A DNA stretch of 64,000 nucleotides from JBGNFV01 sp049645705 (GTDB lineage: Bacteria > Bacteroidota > Bacteroidia > Cytophagales > Cyclobacteriaceae): assembly GCA_049645705.1 (NCBI GenBank), contig JBARUK010000028.1, positions 1 through 64,000 of the forward strand. Reading direction: 5' to 3'. Positions 61,260 through 64,000 of this stretch are shown piece after piece; position 1 is the stretch's first letter; every line of letters begins with the position of its first letter. Made by a program: the position numbers and the translations under genes. Below the pieces are notes generated by a model. The model saw only the letters and a program-made list of their open reading frames with translations, was not told the origin of the DNA and ran no database searches.

Positions 61260-62489
61260 ATGATAGAGACCCTTTCGGTTAACGGAGATAATAGTATACC
61301 TGAAACTGCGGTACTGGTGGCACTGGTGACCCGTGAGCAAACCCAGGAGCAGGTAGAGGAATACCTGGAGGAACTGGCCTTTCTGGCTACTACACTTGGT
61401 ACGGAAACGAAGAAAATGTATACCCAAAAGCTGGAAAAGCCGGACATACGTACGTTTGTCGGTAAGGGAAAGCTGGAGGAAATACAGGAGTATGTTACAG
61501 CTATGGACATAGGCATGGTCATATTTGACGATGACCTGACACCTTCGCAGCTGAGGAATCTGGAAAAGACTCTGAAGGTCCGTATTTATGACCGGAGTTT
61601 GCTGATCCTGGACATATTTCTGAAACGCGCCCAGACTGCACAGGCAAAAACGCAGGTAGAGCTGGCCCGGTACCAATACCTGATGCCTCGCCTTACACGT
61701 ATGTGGACTCACCTGGAGCGACAGCGAGGTGGCACAGGCACACGTGGTGGTGCCGGTGAGAAGGAGATAGAGACTGACCGCCGTATTATCCGCAACCAGA
61801 TCACGGTGCTGAAAAAGAAACTTGAGAAGATAGAGCGCCAGGGAGAGGTACAGCGCAAAAACCGGAATAACATAGTAAGGGCCGCACTGGTAGGCTATAC
61901 TAACGTAGGCAAGTCCACGCTGATGCGGGTACTGACGAAGGCAGATGTACTGGCGGAGGACAAGCTTTTTGCTACGGTGGATGCCACTGTGCGTAAGGTG
62001 GTCATAGACCAGATACCATTTCTGCTGTCAGATACAGTAGGGTTTATTCGTAAGCTTCCTACTCACCTTATAGAGTCGTTTAAGTCCACTCTGGACGAGA
62101 TCCGCGAGTCTGATATACTGGTACATGTGATAGACGTGTCGCACCAGAACTTCGAAGAGCACATGCAAGTAGTAAACCAGACGCTGTCGGACATAGGTGC
62201 AGCGGATAAGCCTACTCTTCTGGTATTTAACAAAATAGACAAGTACAGTCCGGATCAGGACCCTGACCAGGTAACCGGCCACGATATGGAGGACATCTTT
62301 GAGCAGGAAGAGCCGGTCACGATAGAGCAGCTAAAAGAGACATTTATGGCCCGTAACAAGGACGGGGTTGTCTTTATATCAGCAGCTAATAATGAAAACA
62401 TGGACGAACTGAAGGAAAAGCTGGGTGAAATGGTAACGCAGAAGCACTATACCATCTTTCCTAACTACCTGAAGCACGATATCTATTGA
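61260..62489 (+). CDS. hflX: GTPase HflX
   Basis: A translational GTPase that splits stalled or heat-damaged ribosomes. The 409-residue protein has the HflX N-terminal domain (LEKPDIRTFVGKGKLEEIQ), the QRGGTGTRGGAGEKEIETDRR motif, and the G domain with G1 GYTNVGKS (212-219), SDTVGFIRKLP (G3) and NKID (G4, near 325). The start at 61260 is the only suitable ATG. A tRNA-Arg gene begins 56 bp past its stop. Confidence 0.95.
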   Translation: MIETLSVNGDNSIPETAVLVALVTREQTQEQVEEYLEELAFLATTLGTETKKMYTQKLEKPDIRTFVGKGKLEEIQEYVTAMDIGMVIFDDDLTPSQLRNLEKTLKVRIYDRSLLILDIFLKRAQTAQAKTQVELARYQYLMPRLTRMWTHLERQRGGTGTRGGAGEKEIETDRRIIRNQITVLKKKLEKIERQGEVQRKNRNNIVRAALVGYTNVGKSTLMRVLTKADVLAEDKLFATVDATVRKVVIDQIPFLLSDTVGFIRKLPTHLIESFKSTLDEIRESDILVHVIDVSHQNFEEHMQVVNQTLSDIGAADKPTLLVFNKIDKYSPDQDPDQVTGHDMEDIFEQEEPVTIEQLKETFMARNKDGVVFISAANNENMDELKEKLGEMVTQKHYTIFPNYLKHDIY

Positions 62490-62545
62490 AGGGGCCGACT
62501 GCCATTGGATAGAATAACATAATTTTCTAATTTTGGTGCTCCGAT

Positions 62546-62620
62546 GGCCTCGTAGTTCAATGGATAGAATAGGAGTTTCCTAAACTCTAGATCTAGGTTC
62601 GATTCCTAGCGAGGCTACCA
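62546..62620 (+). tRNA. tRNA-Arg (CCT)
   Basis: Acceptor GGCCTCG pairs with CGAGGCT (one G-U at the end) and CCA is encoded (62618-62620). The anticodon arm GGAGT-TTCCTAA-ACTCT gives CCT, reading AGG Arg codons. The T arm CTAGG-TTCGATT-CCTAG is complete. A terminator follows immediately. Confidence 0.95.
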
Positions 62621-62624
62621 CATA

Positions 62625-62660
62625 GGACAAGGCTGGTTTTTCCGGTCTTGTCCTTTTGTT
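62625..62660 (+). terminator. Terminator of tRNA-Arg
   Basis: GGACAAG (62625-62631) pairs with CTTGTCC (62647-62653), with extra pairs inside, followed by TTTTGTTTTT. Confidence 0.88.
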
Positions 62661-62858
62661 TTTAGGGTAAAAATCGCGGTTTACAGCGAATAGAAGGCGA
62701 AAGACCTCATTGACCCGGATGGTTCGAAAATTATTTCCATAAATGGAAAATTGCTATCAATGGTATTAGCTACGCACAGCAAGCTATAAGAATATGACAT
62801 GGGGTTTTGCCTTGTTGTCTCCCTGCCGGGCAGCTTAATTATAGTCCGGGAACAGAAA

Positions 62859-62887
62859 ATGCCGTACAACATCAAGCTGTACGGCAT
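62859..62887. terminator. Terminator of the DNRLRE lipoprotein gene
   Basis: A perfect 10-bp stem ATGCCGTACA (62859-62868) / TGTACGGCAT (62878-62887) lies 21 bp past the stop of the leftward gene. T-rich sequence flanks it on both strands, so it may act in both directions. The stretch 62661-62858 holds no gene I can support. Confidence 0.8.
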
Positions 62888-62908
62888 TTTTATTATTCTC
62901 TACTAAAT

Positions 62909-63862
62909 TTAGTTTTCGTATTGGATCACCAGCTTGGGGCGTAAATTTTCGTCCGCTACATTGCTGGAAGCAAATGTAATGCTTCTGTAGTAGGACTCAT
63001 TGTCCAGCATGATCATGTATCCGTAGTTGTTATACCTCTCATCGTTATTGTTAACTACAAGACTGGTAATATCGATGTCGGTATAATTCTGCTCTGTCGA
63101 GGTGCTCGCCGGAAGAGTAACGGAATTTTCGTCTGTATAAGAGGCGCGGGTATTCCATGTAATCTGGTTTTCATCCCATGCTTCAGTTACCCTGTAGATA
63201 GTAGCAGCGTTACTTCCATCCATCTGGGAATGACCATCGTTGTTATTGTCTAGATAGTGATATAAAGACAGGTAAACCTTTTCGATCTTAGCACTTTCAG
63301 GAATAGAACTCAAGTCAAACTGAATATAGCTTCTTTGAACTGTCGGTGAACCATCCCTGGTCCATGCGGTAGCAAGTACCTGGCTATAGGTTGCATAAAT
63401 CTTATCTGGCGCGAAAGAATACACAATAGCATCCTGACCTACTGTAGGGCCTGGTCTCAGGGTCAGTTCCTGAGATGTAAAAACATTATTGATCAAAACG
63501 GTAACAACAGCCGTTGATTCCAATTCTCCATCGGACACGACCACAATCAAAGAAAAACTGCTCTGCGTATCAAAATCAAGGTTGGCACCCTGAGAAACTT
63601 TAATTTCTCCGGTAAATTCATCTATAGTGAATGCTTCTGATGGGGTTTGAAGCATAAAATTATAGGTAAGCTCATCAGAATCCTGGTCATCCGCCATGAC
63701 AAATCCGACGGAGGTTCCGGCTGTATCTGTTTCGTCTATAGTGAACGTCTGATCGTCAACTTCAGGAGCAAAGTTGGGCTCGCACTCCTCAGTACAACTC
63801 GCCATAATTACACCTAAAATCAAAACAACGATAAAGTGATTAAAAAGAAGTCTACTCTTCAT
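62909..63862 (-). CDS. Cadherin-like/DNRLRE-domain lipoprotein
   Basis: A 317-residue lipoprotein with an SPII signal (MKSRLLFNHFIVVLILGVIMASCTEE; lipid Cys near 23). A cadherin-type repeat follows (about 28-130; FTIDETDTAGTSVGFVMADDQDSD, FTIDEFTGEIKV). A DNRLRE/CBM96-like beta-sandwich occupies about 135-317 (SYIQFDLSSIPESAKIEKVYLSLY, VTEAWDENQITWNTR, TDIDITSLV, LRPKLVIQYE). Such domains bind extracellular glycans or adhere to surfaces. The last residue set is intact. The 138 bp before it to the window edge show no second gene. Confidence 0.85.
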   Translation of the reverse strand: MKSRLLFNHFIVVLILGVIMASCTEECEPNFAPEVDDQTFTIDETDTAGTSVGFVMADDQDSDELTYNFMLQTPSEAFTIDEFTGEIKVSQGANLDFDTQSSFSLIVVVSDGELESTAVVTVLINNVFTSQELTLRPGPTVGQDAIVYSFAPDKIYATYSQVLATAWTRDGSPTVQRSYIQFDLSSIPESAKIEKVYLSLYHYLDNNNDGHSQMDGSNAATIYRVTEAWDENQITWNTRASYTDENSVTLPASTSTEQNYTDIDITSLVVNNNDERYNNYGYMIMLDNESYYRSITFASSNVADENLRPKLVIQYEN

Positions 63863-64000
63863 GTAATATTAGTTGATGGTATTTTTCTGCTATAAAAATA
63901 CTTACTCTTGATCACTTATAAAAGACCAACCTACTATAGCTGACTAAATCCCTAGCAAAAGGGTATTCACCCCTCTTATCAAACTTCAGGCGCTGATATA

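Noticed and set aside
1..64000. CRISPR arrays, transposases, phage or plasmid genes
   Set aside because: None seen; the only close exact repeats noticed are the two 28-bp blocks near gcvP, which lack a spacer pattern.

Overview
The window reads as chromosomal DNA of a gliding, aerobic member of the Bacteroidota, most likely order Cytophagales. The grounds are the gliding lipoprotein GldB, a bacterial GH3-family enzyme beside lptB, phosphosulfolactate synthase (a possible sulfonolipid link), many SPII lipoproteins, weak Shine-Dalgarno sites, and a few promoters of the Bacteroidota TTTG/TAnnTTTG type. No phage, transposase, CRISPR array or obvious genomic island was seen. Most of the window is a conserved core backbone. 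The accessory signals sit at the left edge, in some intergenic regions and in small ORFs.

Layout. 1-650: three short leftward precursor-peptide genes (one frameshifted) with a shared leader and Cys-containing C-termini. They resemble Bacteroidota class I lanthipeptide (pinensin-type) precursors, and two back-to-back terminators close them off from whatever lies to the left. 793-4794: recJ, lptB and a GH3-family gene run rightward. 4766-6423: hemerythrin-domain protein and two thioredoxin-fold proteins run leftward. 6424-7028: a gene-free AT-rich stretch with two perfect DnaA boxes and one near match, a weak origin candidate. 7029-19077: ClC transporter, nucleotidyltransferase, several hypotheticals, VOC protein, AEC transporter, outer-membrane barrel, gldB, and a leftward unit of ECF sigma factor, small protein, nth and glycosyltransferase. 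19569-31731: uvrA; the overlapping tpiA/DUF6150-like/prmA unit; hemH; a SNF2 helicase; a LolC/E-type permease with rbfA. 31863-41166: a membrane protein; glyA-tatC-rpiB; pheA; tRNA-His; dihydroorotase; a DEAD-box helicase. 41167-41661: two tandem copies of a short noncoding unit, each ending in its own terminator. 41662-54204: gcvP, an AlbA_2 protein, a PIN-PhoH protein, uvrB, two possibly paralogous small proteins, a heme-dioxygenase-like protein, aroE, DUF368 and comA. 54204-60915: a TPR protein, then a compact leftward polysaccharide unit (glycosyltransferase, Wza-like exporter, Wzc-like tyrosine kinase, CpsB-like phosphatase). 61260-64000: hflX, tRNA-Arg and a cadherin-like/DNRLRE lipoprotein.

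Functional themes are DNA repair (recJ, nth, uvrA, uvrB), envelope biogenesis (lptB, Lol-type permease, tatC, polysaccharide export) and core metabolism (tpiA, glyA, gcvP, rpiB, pheA, aroE, dihydroorotase, hemH). The items most likely to be undescribed are the standalone precursor-peptide trio and the tandem terminator-ended RNA units upstream of gcvP.
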